NCBI GenBank assembly: GCA_016928165.1
Contig: JAFGLH010000128.1
Coordinates: forward strand, 1 to 64,000
Direction of reading: 5' to 3'
DNA from: Pirellulales bacterium
GTDB lineage: Bacteria > Planctomycetota > Planctomycetia > Pirellulales > Thermoguttaceae
DNA: 64,000 nt
Position numbers and translations under genes: made by a program. A model generated the notes under the pieces. It was given only the letters and a program-made list of their open reading frames with translations. It was not told the DNA's origin and made no database searches. Below, one piece after another: positions 9,001 through 16,500 of the stretch (position 1 is its first letter; each line of letters starts with the position of its first letter).

Positions 9001-10436
9001 ACGCCGTCCCGGTCCATGTCCACGGTCATCAAGCCGTCGTTAAGCTCGGGGTTGTCGGCCGGATCGAAGAGTCCCACCGGCTCGTACATCCTGGCGAAGA
9101 TGTCGGTAACGCTGCCGCTGCTTTGCGATTCGGGAACGACGCTTTCCCAAACGATGACGAAATTGCCCTCGGCGTTCATGGCCACCGAGGGATTGGTTTG
9201 GGTAAATAGGTCGGGCAACTGCGTAAAGGGGTTGTCTGGCTCTTCAGGGTTCACGCGGAACTCAGTGCCCGATTCCTTGAGCGTCACGCCGAGAATGTCT
9301 TCCGCGTTCAGCGGATTTCCGTTCGCGTCGAGGACCGCCCCGGCTTCAATGAGCAGCGTGGGCACGTTCTCATAGGCCGTCTCCCCGGTGAACTCGATGT
9401 TGAAGGTAAGCAGGCCGTCCGGATCGTCCAGCGTCTCGACCGGCGTCACTTCGACGGTGGGGATCGCGGCGCGGACGGTCGTTGGGCTATTATTGTCGCT
9501 AGCCACGAAATAGTTTTCGTAGTATTGCTCGAAGGCGTCCTCGATGGCCATCGCCGTTTGGTAGGGATTGGTCGGCGAAATGTTGATGTTTTCCACCGTG
9601 AACGGTTCCGAGACCGTGGTCACGAACGCTCCGGGCAGGAAACCTGTGTCCCAGGCGGCATTCTCCACGAACAACTCGTTTACGTTTTGGCCGTTCGAGG
9701 CGTCGCCGAAAGAGATCGTGAAGTGTTGCGAATCGATGCCCTTGACGACCACGTCCTCCAGGTCGCCTCCCAAGAGCCGCAAGGCGTCCTGAATGAGCAT
9801 GGCCGGGTCGGTCAACGGGTCCTCCGAATTGAAATCGGCCTCGTTGAACGTGATCGGAGTGGTGGTGTGTTTGATGCCGTCGCCGTCGACGTAGCTGAGT
9901 TGGAACTCTCCGCTGATGTAATCCGGGGCGGCGGTGGGCGGAGCGGTCGTGTCGCCGAAGGAAAGCTGTTGCACCTCGTTGCCGCCGAAGGTGATCGACA
10001 TCTTCGCGTAGCTGCCCGCAACGGGGATTAGCACGCCGTCGGGCAAGACGATCTGCTGCACTTCCTTAGTGAAGAAGCGGGCGTAGATGTTCTCGTCGGT
10101 CATTGCCTGGCCGGTGGCGGGGTTGACGACCGGATCGCCGGCCTCGTCGAGCACCGGGTCGACGCGCGACCAGACGACGACGAAATCGCCGTCCTTGTCC
10201 ATCGCCAGCGAACTGGCGGTCACCGTGCCCTGCGACTCAGTGATGGCAATATTGACCAGATTGGACTCCAAGTCGGGCGTGTAGACCGACAACAGCGTCC
10301 TTTCCTCCAATTGGTCGATTTGCAAATGACGGTTCGTCCGTTCCCCGCGACGCCGCTGGGAATTGAACAACGAGTCGCAAATGCGTCCCAAGGTGGACCC
10401 CGGTTTTCGATTCTTTGACATGTGCAACAGAGACAT
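1..10436 (-). CDS. Giant exported repeat protein with embedded trypsin-like protease domain (partial, C-terminus outside window)
   Basis: One minus-strand frame is open from ATG 10436 to base 1 (at least 3478 codons, no stop). The ORF track lists nothing in this frame, as expected for an ORF without a stop in the window; in-frame checks at 8321, 6497, 4394 and 1010 agree. The start follows AAGGGG, and an in-frame TAA lies just upstream; ATG 10421 is an alternative. Residues 43-50 read LEERTLLS, the N-terminal motif seen in large exported planctomycete proteins. Domains in order: a GEFQLSYVDGDG-type module (~146-266), many ~55-residue repeats with the core VAMDADGDFVVVWSS, three Big/cadherin-like segments ending in DxxGNPL, and a serine protease (~2262-2516) with TAAH (H2298), NDIAL (D2347) and GDSGGP (S2457). 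More repeats follow, then two Ig-like repeats (YYTITAVDNAGNS) at the left edge. The likely role is a surface adhesin or secreted processing protein; substrate unknown. Confidence 0.9.
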   Translation of the reverse strand, partial: MSLLHMSKNRKPGSTLGRICDSLFNSQRRRGERTNRHLQIDQLEERTLLSVYTPDLESNLVNIAITESQGTVTASSLAMDKDGDFVVVWSRVDPVLDEAGDPVVNPATGQAMTDENIYARFFTKEVQQIVLPDGVLIPVAGSYAKMSITFGGNEVQQLSFGDTTAPPTAAPDYISGEFQLSYVDGDGIKHTTTPITFNEADFNSEDPLTDPAMLIQDALRLLGGDLEDVVVKGIDSQHFTISFGDASNGQNVNELFVENAAWDTGFLPGAFVTTVSEPFTVENINISPTNPYQTAMAIEDAFEQYYENYFVASDNNSPTTVRAAIPTVEVTPVETLDDPDGLLTFNIEFTGETAYENVPTLLIEAGAVLDANGNPLNAEDILGVTLKESGTEFRVNPEEPDNPFTQLPDLFTQTNPSVAMNAEGNFVIVWESVVPESQSSGSVTDIFARMYEPVGLFDPADNPELNDGLMTVDMDRDGVRETAIEGVRLVEAYQPYSTILEEDDPLRIADDFYTFRVNVNTAAAQGNPSVGMDAAGNFTVAWSDSGQIVSFFNTINMRQFSYDGTPQSAVETAVNYDNTEVHDNSYVAMSDDGYALIIWNSGSTVYTAMYDPDGYIYQGQSALQPAAGGSEFSAYFDSNDNYAICWTMGADNDVPSLGVTSAGVYFVEYTIGGSMLRSVTRANSASTNPASLTTWHNSQYGGQIVMDADGDMTVVFSGYGPDTNSYFYTSGAATAYLREVLARDENADLIALWPDLADVALPMGAAHSGDTDGVIEEVLIAAQKTYGFDDEQLGRLRTILETIADLARGEANGVMYSQFDADPTYPNPQHVLISDSVVNSQRDGNNARAMLVLDNRIADGTFLILVQSMLSGAYDIVEVEPVYVPYGEDQIIDPGGTLGAIQAALDSSAYLYGNCIVRMISEDELDLREDTYWELEYDPTQQYVYEITFIGQLHDTPIGFAAASVDLIMIVGDDEVPAPAPIAEMYVQGDVGTYQQDASIGMTPEGDFAIAYTEYNINSVGEVVASNIYYRYYDETVDTAGPTATSVETPDGTSILESPIVYQTDNLSYIVVTVSEQMYDNLTSTGDAVTNPENYRLSVGGEVIEGAISEIYYGLSEAAILANRAAADPGTYGDFAVLSTLPSISYEIVIVVDANGVVEGTEPLGTGSYLLELLAPSSATLNDPLGESGLRDVSGNALNRTGFNPAGSNAEIEFTLVVENDVTDKEGLEVRVNETTDGVQTTAVSANEEYYGSSRCVAVDHDGDFVVVWVSEDQDGDGAGVYMRMFDSEGNPLSGEILVNTYTVGDQLECAVAMDADGDFVVVWSSEAQDLDGSWGIYGQRFDSMGRAIGGEFQINSNVANQQVAPSIAMDSQGNFVVVWASQGQDFSYFNDVRAQVFNSDGERISNEIRVNSQNIPGTIVNPSSNEVHPSVAVSEVGTFVVSWTAAYSQKNGVTTNAVVMARLFNYNGTPITIPEYEGHEEGNVEFRVNVGDDEFIADYEHIEDTRLQAGAFYARNAQVTMNPYGEFIVAWEAWQDNDWIDTPQDIVNSYGIYYRQYNTDGTAKLEVDTNANQVVTALHDPPQYYSMAQSALYYGDQISPSISVDADGDFFIVWSGNGSSTYTPLAPQNLAGAYDHDQTGVFVRAFHATLSGDERNPAVTPETRVNTTDIGEQGSPSIAATPSGDIVIVWSGKGGGDSQGVYFTYYKADTDTAGPMVTDFLLPDGTMVASSGQITQPLAAVVVTFDEDMLDNAAHSGDAVTNPNNYSLLVDGIEVVGGISQVFYGLDVAYYLSPEYGLNAQLTNKYQAVLIVDANGASEGVEALINGRYQIVVKGNIRDTSGNPLNSSGFFPQGGLVSSVIYVNVPTGQETLVSDGVNQVPPQGQYTYATTADSIAADADGDFVVAWTDETPGQEGVWIQMFEQVSTLESDGSRTTTVNELTGDILVSSDATATDISVARDVDGDFVVTWSAWNAKTSWDVYAQRFNAAGAAQGEIFRVNSEASDVQRYSSVAMDADGDFIITWQSNLQDGSGYGVYAQTYSAEGDALAGTNEVQTLFLVGGFEGTFRLSWDDDDDPATAPLITAPITSTGNAYSTIDAIQAALDNIGAEANVIGGHVTYALIEFVGADGSRNVAPLAVTNVVKTGGDDGATILLTTSVEGEAGEFRVNDTTSGNQMYPDVAADALGNFVITWTGYGQDGDSAIESNVYAKQYGYVNSVWSPAATAEDSLGLQTESDGTNAQSEEKVVSVDDPANHVVPADIGYDGVVQLNVLDQGEWYSGSGSLLIDTNWILTAAHVVWSDATNQAIDASDIYVAFDLADGRVEIQATQVIVHPGFNGDAMAGNDIALVQISYVPTGVEGYMLYTGEDEIGLTAMVMGYGMIGTGNTGETIDSGDVKHYGFNQFDAEGSLVGYSDSMLVLDYDNGTASQDALGVLYGIHDTGLGAAEVASAHGDSGGPWLVNYNLEDPVNFPGQIAAIVSFGYSVSTDIDDVTNSTYGELDVATRVSSYVGWINSITATNPEEFIVNFDDIFNVDEDGNPSVWLDNAGGVQGHSSVAMDSDGDFVVVWTSYGHDGIGNGYGPGFNGLNGIFARRYNAAGNPVSNAFQVNEYAADNQQNANVSMDADGDFVVTWESFQDGSPASDYGVYARYFARTSEVQYSYNLEDPVTPFRVFGTNPLLGENGEKSGDIRVNTTTNGDQRYPSVAVDDTGDVAIDWSGNGEVPGQNDIQGVFYQRFAQTSDEAGPTVGGVYNATGTDLERVKNLSVLELVSQLVITFGEELSTAGLAGGVNSILNTANWSLMKDGEAFIGIAGIEFGLNPTTNKYEAVITFDGDPLTAGYQPLPIGRYSMTISDAVEDIFGNPLDGDFSGQPGGAYVVNFSVTGDEDDGGEDNPPGTPEDDDPDEPINTLPTDTPNVEPAVAVDDDGDYVVVWTSYFDGAGDIDAQRFNQDGQPLGSEFSVCSYVEGIQYHPAVAMDGYGDFVVVWAGEGEDDLGGVYAAIFDKDGYIVVDDFLINQTTQNLQTMPSVAMDPDGDFVVTWTSYGQDGDLDGIYARRFNVQGVALGDEFLVNTTTAHRQDYSDIAMDDAGNFVVVWRSDQQDGNSWGIYGQRFSATGAKLGGEFRVNTYTLDKQIDPAVAMDADGDFIVTWSSMGQDGGGYGVYVRRYSSAGGAKTANEVRVNQTTLNWQVTPDVGMADNGDYVVTWSSFQDKPDPNYPITDYGIYARMYYANGADYKVAGGQTLGEFRINGTVEGNQVTPAVGVSGGGQFTVAWAGPELVYNDVSGKFVIGANMDVFARVVNPAAGALTSKLGPTIGKVAFSPNASFMSWNALDNDGIARSSIVIDGVQYAADGPYNVASGVNYSRPTSTLSSGVHYYTITAVDNAGNSSRIEGSFTIAGASNDGAGPAISLFAVSEKLGFMSWNAFDPDGLKSSSITIDGVLYSAKGPWAANSGVNYTKPLAGLAAGPHDYTIV
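800..1780 (-). repeat. Tandem ~165-bp coding repeats (DGDFVV modules)
   Basis: The reverse complement of the motif gacgaagtcgccgtcggcgtcc recurs at about 985, 1150, 1315, 1480 and 1640, a spacing near 165 bp or 55 codons. Each unit encodes a variant of VAMDADGDFVVVWSS followed by DGxGYGVYxRRYN and a short FRVNT segment. Similar units, less regularly spaced, occur through most of 1-10436. The Asp/Asn-rich loop suggests a calcium-binding or beta-propeller-like element, which is inference. Confidence 0.8.
2890..3650 (-). other. Trypsin-like (S1) protease domain inside the giant protein
   Basis: Read in the frame of the giant gene, this stretch gives the three S1 peptidase signatures in the right order. 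ILTAAHVV holds the His at codon base 3545, GNDIALVQ the Asp at 3398, and HGDSGGPW the Ser at 3068. The spacings of 49 and 110 residues are close to the usual His-Asp-Ser spacing of trypsin-fold enzymes. The segment before the His (GSGSLLIDTNWILTAAH) also resembles the usual S1 lead-in. It is flanked on both sides by DGDFVV-type repeats, so it is an insertion into the repeat architecture and not a neighbouring gene. Activity and target are not visible from sequence; self-cleavage of the giant protein is one possibility. Confidence 0.88.
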
Positions 10437-10521
10437 AGCTATGACCCCTTAATCAGGGCTTCCTTCTCGCCGAGGCGACGTTTTATATGACATATATATA
10501 AGCCGTCTCGGCCGGAGCGTA

Positions 10522-11778
10522 CTAGGTTTTCAATGGTTGTAAGCGATCGAAGGTTTCTCCAAGAGGCAAGGTTCGTTCTCGATCGTTCTCTAGCGGCGGC
10601 TTGAATGAAGGCGATCCCAACTCGTTGCTCGGCCTGAGCCAATAACACGATTCGGGATTGGCGATCGCCTGTCGGGCAGCCGGTTTTTCCAAATTAAGGA
10701 TTGTCGGTCGCCGGATGCCCGGCAGAAACTGCACGTCGTACAGTTCCTCGCAGCCGACGGTGAACTCGAAGAATCCGGCCTGCCGACCGCTGCGCAGGTC
10801 CACCACCGCGACGCCGCAGAGCAGCCTTTCATATTTTTCTTGTACGGGGAGGCCCCCGAAAATGTGCTTCTCGCGGATTTTCGACAGCCCCACCAGCGCG
10901 TATGGCCCGTGGAAACAAAGACCGCGAAGATAACCGGGCAAACCGCAGACCGTCTCCGCCTTGCCGGTTTTCGGATCCGTCACAAGCAATTCGCCGGCGC
11001 CGGAGTTGAGCAGCCACAGCCGTCCGTCGTGCCATCGCGGAGAATGAGGCATCGCCAATCGGTCGAGAACGATTTCGTCCGTGTCCACGTCGATTACCAC
11101 TCCTCCGGTTGCCTTTCGTTCACGCCACGCGCCGGCCTCATCGGTGATACCCAACGCCGTAACATATTTGGGGCGACCTTCTCGCACCGCTATTCCATTC
11201 AGATGGCAGCGGTCCTCCGGCACCAGGTCGGTCACGAAACGGGGTTTCCACGCAGGGGTGAAACTGAAATCAAAACTCAATTTGGCTAGACAAGAAAACC
11301 GCGTAGCCGCCAGCCAAATCTCATCTTCCAGGATCGCCACGTCGTGCGTGTGCAGATCGCCGGTGTGATATGTTGCCCGGGGCAAATATATTGCATCGTA
11401 ACGCCCGGGCTGGTCCTCGATGTATTCGTATGCCAGCGACGGAGAGTTGGCGAACACCCACAGGTCGTGCCGGGCGGCCAGCACTATTCTATTTGCGGAG
11501 GCCGTCAGACCGAGGGGCTTGTCGAACTGGCGCATCAGCAGGGTCGCCCGGCGACCGTCCCAACCGATCAAGGCGACCTTGCCGGCCTGATAAGTGGAGG
11601 CTGCTATAGCGCCATCGGCGCTTGCCAACCACTCCTGAAAATCCGGAGTCGTCGAACAAGCGACGGCCACCGGATCATTCACCACGGCCTGACTTCCCAT
11701 ACTTCCGTACATGTCGCTCGGAGGTTCGAGCTGACGACTCCTCGATGCCCAGTCGTCGCTCCTGGCACCGTACGACAC
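10522..11778 (-). CDS. TIGR03032 / DUF4915-like protein
   Basis: The 418-residue product resembles the TIGR03032 family: FQEWLASADGAIAASTYQAGK near the N-terminus, then beta-propeller-like sequence with HTHDVAI, CHLNGIA and MPHSPRWHDGRLWLLNSGAGEL. The biochemical function of this family is not known to me. It is co-oriented with the giant gene, which starts 85 bp beyond its stop, so the two are probably one transcript and may act together. The track start is a GTG at 11778 with AAAGG too close to serve as a Shine-Dalgarno. ATG 11712 or ATG 11703 are reasonable alternatives and would suit the promoter-like sequence at 11784-11812. No signal peptide is apparent, so the product is probably cytoplasmic. 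Confidence 0.75.
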   Translation of the reverse strand: MSYGARSDDWASRSRQLEPPSDMYGSMGSQAVVNDPVAVACSTTPDFQEWLASADGAIAASTYQAGKVALIGWDGRRATLLMRQFDKPLGLTASANRIVLAARHDLWVFANSPSLAYEYIEDQPGRYDAIYLPRATYHTGDLHTHDVAILEDEIWLAATRFSCLAKLSFDFSFTPAWKPRFVTDLVPEDRCHLNGIAVREGRPKYVTALGITDEAGAWRERKATGGVVIDVDTDEIVLDRLAMPHSPRWHDGRLWLLNSGAGELLVTDPKTGKAETVCGLPGYLRGLCFHGPYALVGLSKIREKHIFGGLPVQEKYERLLCGVAVVDLRSGRQAGFFEFTVGCEELYDVQFLPGIRRPTILNLEKPAARQAIANPESCYWLRPSNELGSPSFKPPLENDRERTLPLGETFDRLQPLKT

Positions 11779-12226
11779 CTTTCATCTAATCGAATTATGA
11801 AGATTTTGTCAAATGGAAAGTTCAGGGAATAATCTCCGAATCGAGACGCCCTGGCACTCCTTCCCATATCCCGCAATCGACGCATACTATTTCGTTCATC
11901 TTGATTGCCAACCTCAGAAATGTCAAGCAAATGGCCCCTTAACAACAAGTTCACCCACCATAAGAAGGGGTATTGTCTTATTGCCCGAACTGCTAGACGA
12001 GTTGGGTTAATGGGAAGTTCCGGCAAAGTGGTGGACTAAAAAACCACGCACGCAACCCACTATAAGGGTGGTAATTATAGTATTTTTCCTCAAGCTTTGC
12101 CTTTCTTACTCAACTGACGCGACCGACACATCCGATACTATCGTCACGACCGGAACGTAGGCCCGCCTAGTTGGAAGGTTTGGGATCATGTCCATATTTG
12201 GGCGCTAATCAAGGTAGACACAAGCT
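11779..12226. other. Divergent intergenic region between TIGR03032-like gene and beta-barrel gene
   Basis: About 450 bp with lower GC than the flanking genes. It separates two divergent genes and so must hold both promoters. Apart from the candidate minus-strand promoter at its left end, I see AT-rich patches (around 12070-12090) but no RNA gene, repeat or convincing small ORF. Confidence 0.5.
11784..11812 (-). promoter_or_regulatory. Candidate sigma-70 promoter for the TIGR03032/giant-protein unit
   Basis: On the minus strand there is a perfect TTGACA followed after 17 bases by TTAGAT (only 3 of 6 matches to TATAAT). A transcript would begin near 11776, which would make the GTG start at 11778 unusable and favour the ATG at 11712. 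The -10 is weak, so this is tentative. Confidence 0.35.
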
Positions 12227-13474
12227 ATGACGTTCAACCGCACTATCACATACGGGGTCATCGTATTTATGCTTCTGCTGTCGGCTGCGCCGACCAACGG
12301 GCAAGGACCGGGAGGATTCCAGATCTTTGGTCTGGCGGACGTGAGCACATACGGAGGCAATCAAAAGCCCAACGAGGGATACTTTTTCCAGTTTGATGGG
12401 CTTTATTGGTCCATTACCCCGCCGGAAACTCATCCGGTCGGGTATCCCGGCACCCGAACCGTTTACTATGGAATTCACCCGACCAGCCCCTTGGACACCG
12501 AGAGCGACGCCCGCATTCAATCGAATACGCTGGACACATCGGTCTTCGACAACCAATTCAGGGCAGGCAATCGCATCGAATTCGGACGGATCGAAAACCG
12601 CAACGGCTGGCTCGTGAGCATCTTCCAACTCCGCGATGAAATACAGAACTACGAGGCCGACGGCGCCGACATGGTTTTCAACGATCCGGCGTTCGGGCCG
12701 TACGGCGAGCGTCTCTTGTACGGAAACGTAAACAACAACAGTTCGAGCACACCGCCTTATTCACCGCCGGTGTTTAGCGATTTGCCGTTGACGTTCTACG
12801 ATATCTTGCTTCAGAAAAAGATCGATACTTGGGGAGTGGAAACGAGCTACTTGCACAGGTTCCGCACCCGGCACGGCGGCGGGACGTTGGAGATGTTCTT
12901 TGGAGCTCGGTACTTCGAGTTCAACGAGAATTTTTGGGTCACCACCGGTTCCACCCTGGCCGGTACCGCAGATACGGGCGCTTTCTCCTATCTCCAGAAC
13001 AGTTCCTGGAATAGCGACACTGAGAACCACATCGTGGGACCGCAAATCGGTTTGCGCTGGTTCAAAAAGCGGGGCAGATGGATGGTATCCACCGAAGGCC
13101 GCTTCCTGGCCGGACTTAATTGTCAAAACATCCACATGCAAGCGGACATCGGACCGTCTCTGACCGATCCGGGCGCGAACCCCGACGGCAGCTATGATCC
13201 GTTCGTGCCTAAAACGATGACTTCCACGTCATCGACCCATGCCGTCTACGAAAGGGAGTGGTCGCCGGCGGTTGAGTTGCGGGTGGAAGGGCGGTATCAG
13301 GTTACCCGCTCGATCTCAGTCCACGCCGGTTGGTCTGGAATGTGGATCGACGGCGTTGCCCGGGCCAGCAGCGTGATCGACTATACCGTCCCCTCGATGG
13401 GAATCAACCTGGCCCACAACCAAGAAGACGTGTTCCTGAACGGACTGACGCTCGGCTTCGACGTCAATCGTTAA
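12227..13474 (+). CDS. BBP7-like outer membrane beta-barrel protein
   Basis: The 415-residue product starts with a signal peptide (hydrophobic VIVFMLLLSAAP, cleavage probably after TNGQ). It continues with alternating aromatic and polar beta-strand sequence: YFFQFDGLYWSI, MFFGARYFEFNENFW, NHIVGPQIGLRWF and, at the end, DVFLNGLTLGFDVNR. This layout is typical of planctomycete BBP7-family porin-like proteins, where a lone barrel is predicted in the outer membrane; ligand and transport function are unknown. The next gene converges on it, 70 bp away. I see no strong Shine-Dalgarno before the ATG, but the signal peptide supports the start. Confidence 0.7.
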   Translation: MTFNRTITYGVIVFMLLLSAAPTNGQGPGGFQIFGLADVSTYGGNQKPNEGYFFQFDGLYWSITPPETHPVGYPGTRTVYYGIHPTSPLDTESDARIQSNTLDTSVFDNQFRAGNRIEFGRIENRNGWLVSIFQLRDEIQNYEADGADMVFNDPAFGPYGERLLYGNVNNNSSSTPPYSPPVFSDLPLTFYDILLQKKIDTWGVETSYLHRFRTRHGGGTLEMFFGARYFEFNENFWVTTGSTLAGTADTGAFSYLQNSSWNSDTENHIVGPQIGLRWFKKRGRWMVSTEGRFLAGLNCQNIHMQADIGPSLTDPGANPDGSYDPFVPKTMTSTSSTHAVYEREWSPAVELRVEGRYQVTRSISVHAGWSGMWIDGVARASSVIDYTVPSMGINLAHNQEDVFLNGLTLGFDVNR

Positions 13475-13544
13475 GCGGCATTTCACAAGTGACTTTTCAC
13501 TCGTAAACCCCACGGGTAGCGACCCGCAGGCTTTATATTATCCG

Positions 13545-16500
13545 TCAGCAGTCGTTTGCTTGGCCCGTCGCAGCCATGCTTGGCTCCGCTTGGACCTTCC
13601 GATCGGAAACAAACCGCTCGAGCTCCTGGGCCATCACGTCGACGGCGTATCGAATCTGCTTTTCGGTGTGCGCCGCCGAAATAAAGTATCTCAGCCGGGC
13701 CGCGTTCTCTTCGACGGCCGGATGGATGATCGGCTGAACGTTCACGCCTCGCAAAAACATCGCCTTGGACAGTTGCAAGCAAAGAATCGAGTTGCCCAGG
13801 ATAACCGGCACCACCGGCGTGTCCTTGCTGCTGCCGGTGTTCAATCCGTTCCGTTTGGCCAGATCGAGGAACAGCCGCGAGTTTTCCCGCAGTTGCGAGA
13901 CCCGATCGGGTTCATTCCGCAACAGCCGCAACGAGGTCAGGGCCGCAGCGGCGGAAGCGGGCGGAATGGCCGCCGCGAAAACGAAGCCGGGCGCCGTGTA
14001 GCGAAGATAGTCGGCCAGCGCCTTGCAGCCGGCGATATAGCCGCCGCAACTTCCAATGCTTTTGCTCAACGTTCCCATCCATATATCGACGTCCTCGGCG
14101 GGAACGCCGAAGTGTTCGCCGATGCCGCGGCCCGTGGCGCCCAATATCCCCAAGGAATGCGCCTCGTCGATCATCAACAGGGCCTTGTGGCGCTTCTTTA
14201 ATTCGATGAACTTGGGCAACTCGGGGATGTCGCCGTCCATGCTGTAGACGCCCTCGATCGCCACCAATACGCGCCGGTATTCGTGGCGATACTGTTCGAG
14301 CAGCTTGTCGGCCGCCCGCCAATCGTTGTGTGGGAAAGGCCGTCGCCGCGCCCCGGAAAGAATGCAACCCTGCACGATGCTGTTGTGGGCCAGGGAATCG
14401 TGAAGGATCAAGTCGCCGGGGCCGAACATGTGGCCGATGACCGATTCGTTGGTGGCGTGGCCGCCGACAAAGGCAACGGTGTCCTCGGTCCCCAAAAAGC
14501 TCGATATTTCCCGCTCCAACTCGACGTGGATCAATTTCTGTCCGGAGACCACACGGCTTGCCGAAGCGCTGGTGCCGTAGCGGTCGATGGCCTCCTTTGC
14601 GGCTTGGTTGACCGCCGGATCGCCCGAGAAACCGAGGTAGTTGTAGCTGGAGAAATTGATGTATTGCTTGCCGCCGATGATCGTCGTGTCCCGCGCCGGT
14701 CCGTCGTGCGCCATGAAGAACGGGTTGCCCGTTCCCGTGGCTTCGAGCATGTCGAGGCTATCCCGCAGTCGAACGTATTCGGGGAACAGGTCGAAGCGAT
14801 GCGTTGGCTCGGGTATTTCTCCGTCGGCCGGCCGCGTGCTGGCCGGACGCGGCTCGATGCCTAGATACTTCTCCACGGCCGCGACGAGTTGCCGGGTGGT
14901 CTCCAGTTCGGGAAGCACTTCTTCGGGAAACCGCCCGCCAAACTTGTCTTCCAACGAGGCTAATATCTCCATCCTCTCCAAAGAATCCATACCGGTCTCG
15001 ACGATCGGCGAATCGAGCGTCATGCCGTCGGCGCGTTCCTTCGCCACGCGGCGGATTTCTTCAACCACAAGTTCGGTTAAACGGTGACCGGCCGGGATTT
15101 TTTCCACGACGGCGGGACGTTCGTCCTGAGGTTGGAACGACGGCTCTGTAGCAGAGGTGTCTTTTCGAGTTGTTTTTCGTTTTCGTGTTCCAGTGGGCGC
15201 CGAAGCGGCTAGTCTTCGCCCCTCGCCCCTCGCCCCTAGTCCCTCGCTCCCCAGCCCTCGTCCATCGTCAATCCAACGACCGACCACATTCAAGGTTTTG
15301 GCTAAGAACCCCTCGCGACAGGCGTGTCTCTGAATTTTTCCGCTGGATGTCTTGGGAATGCTGCCTGCTTTCAACAATAATATCTCGGCGGGAACCAACT
15401 CGTGTTCCACGGCCACGGCCCGTCGCACGGCGTCGAAGACTTCATCGAAGTTTGATCGTTTGTGCCGTTCGATTTCCTGAACAACGATAAGCCGCTCGAT
15501 GCTGTTCATTTCCACGACGAAGGCCGCTCCGCCGTCGAGGCGCAGCCGGGGGTGGCTCTGCTGTACGGAAAGCTCGATGTCTTGCGGATAGTAGTTCACT
15601 CCGCGGACGATAAGCAGGTCTTTTAGCCGGCCGGTTACGTAAAGTTCCCCGTCTCTAATGAATCCCAAGTCGCCTGTCCGCAGAAAAGGCCCCTCGCCAC
15701 TGTCGGCCAACCTGGCACGGAAAACCTGCTCGGTGGCTTTTTCTTGCATCCAATATCCCTGCGCGACGCTCGGACCTTGGACCCAAATCTCACCGATCCG
15801 ACCGGGCGAACAGGGGATTCGAGTCTCTGGATCGACGATTTCGATTCGCTGGTCGGGAAGGTTTTCACCGCAACCGACTAATTCCCTGCCGGCCGGATCG
15901 TCCGGTTCGACGGGGACCGCTTCGTTTCGGGAGAGCCCCTCGGCTTCGAAGGAATTGATTATCGGTTGCTTGTGGACGAACCCGCCGGAGACGATCAATG
16001 TTGCCTCGGCCAGTCCGAAGCATGGATAGAACGCTTCCCGGCGAAAACCGCAAGGGGCAAACACCTCGGCGAAAGTTTCGAGCGTTTCCGCCCGCACCGG
16101 CTCCGCCCCGTTGAAGGCCACACGCCAACTGCTCAAGTCAAGTTTTTTTCGTTGTTCAGACGTGACCTTGCGGATGCAGTGCTCGTAGGCGAAGTTCGGT
16201 CCTCCGCTGGTGCTGCCGCGATATTTGGTAATCGCCGCGAGCCAACGATACGGCTTCTGCAAAAAACTCATCGGGGAAATCAGCACGTTCGGCCGGCCGA
16301 CGTACAGCGGCTGAAGGATGCCCCCAATCAACCCCATGTCGTGGTAGCTGGGCAACCAAAACACGCCCGTGCCCGAGCGGGTATGCTCAAAGGAGTATGA
16401 AATCAGCGCAGAGTTGTGGACGAGGTTGGCATGGTTTAGCACTACCCCCTTCGGCGTGCCGGTCGAGCCGGAGGTATATTGTAAGAAAGCCAACGTATCG

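Noticed and set aside
1-10436. Many ORFs listed on both strands in this region (for example 381-1550 plus, 2112-3377 plus, 6087-7271 plus)
   Set aside because: They are shadows of the giant minus-strand frame: their translations show compositional bias and no families, while the minus frame gives regular repeats and a complete protease domain.
13488-13526. Intrinsic terminator between the beta-barrel gene and the FAAL fusion
   Set aside because: Two short stems (AGTGA/TCACT and CGGGT/ACCCG) are present but no T-run follows, so the evidence is weak.
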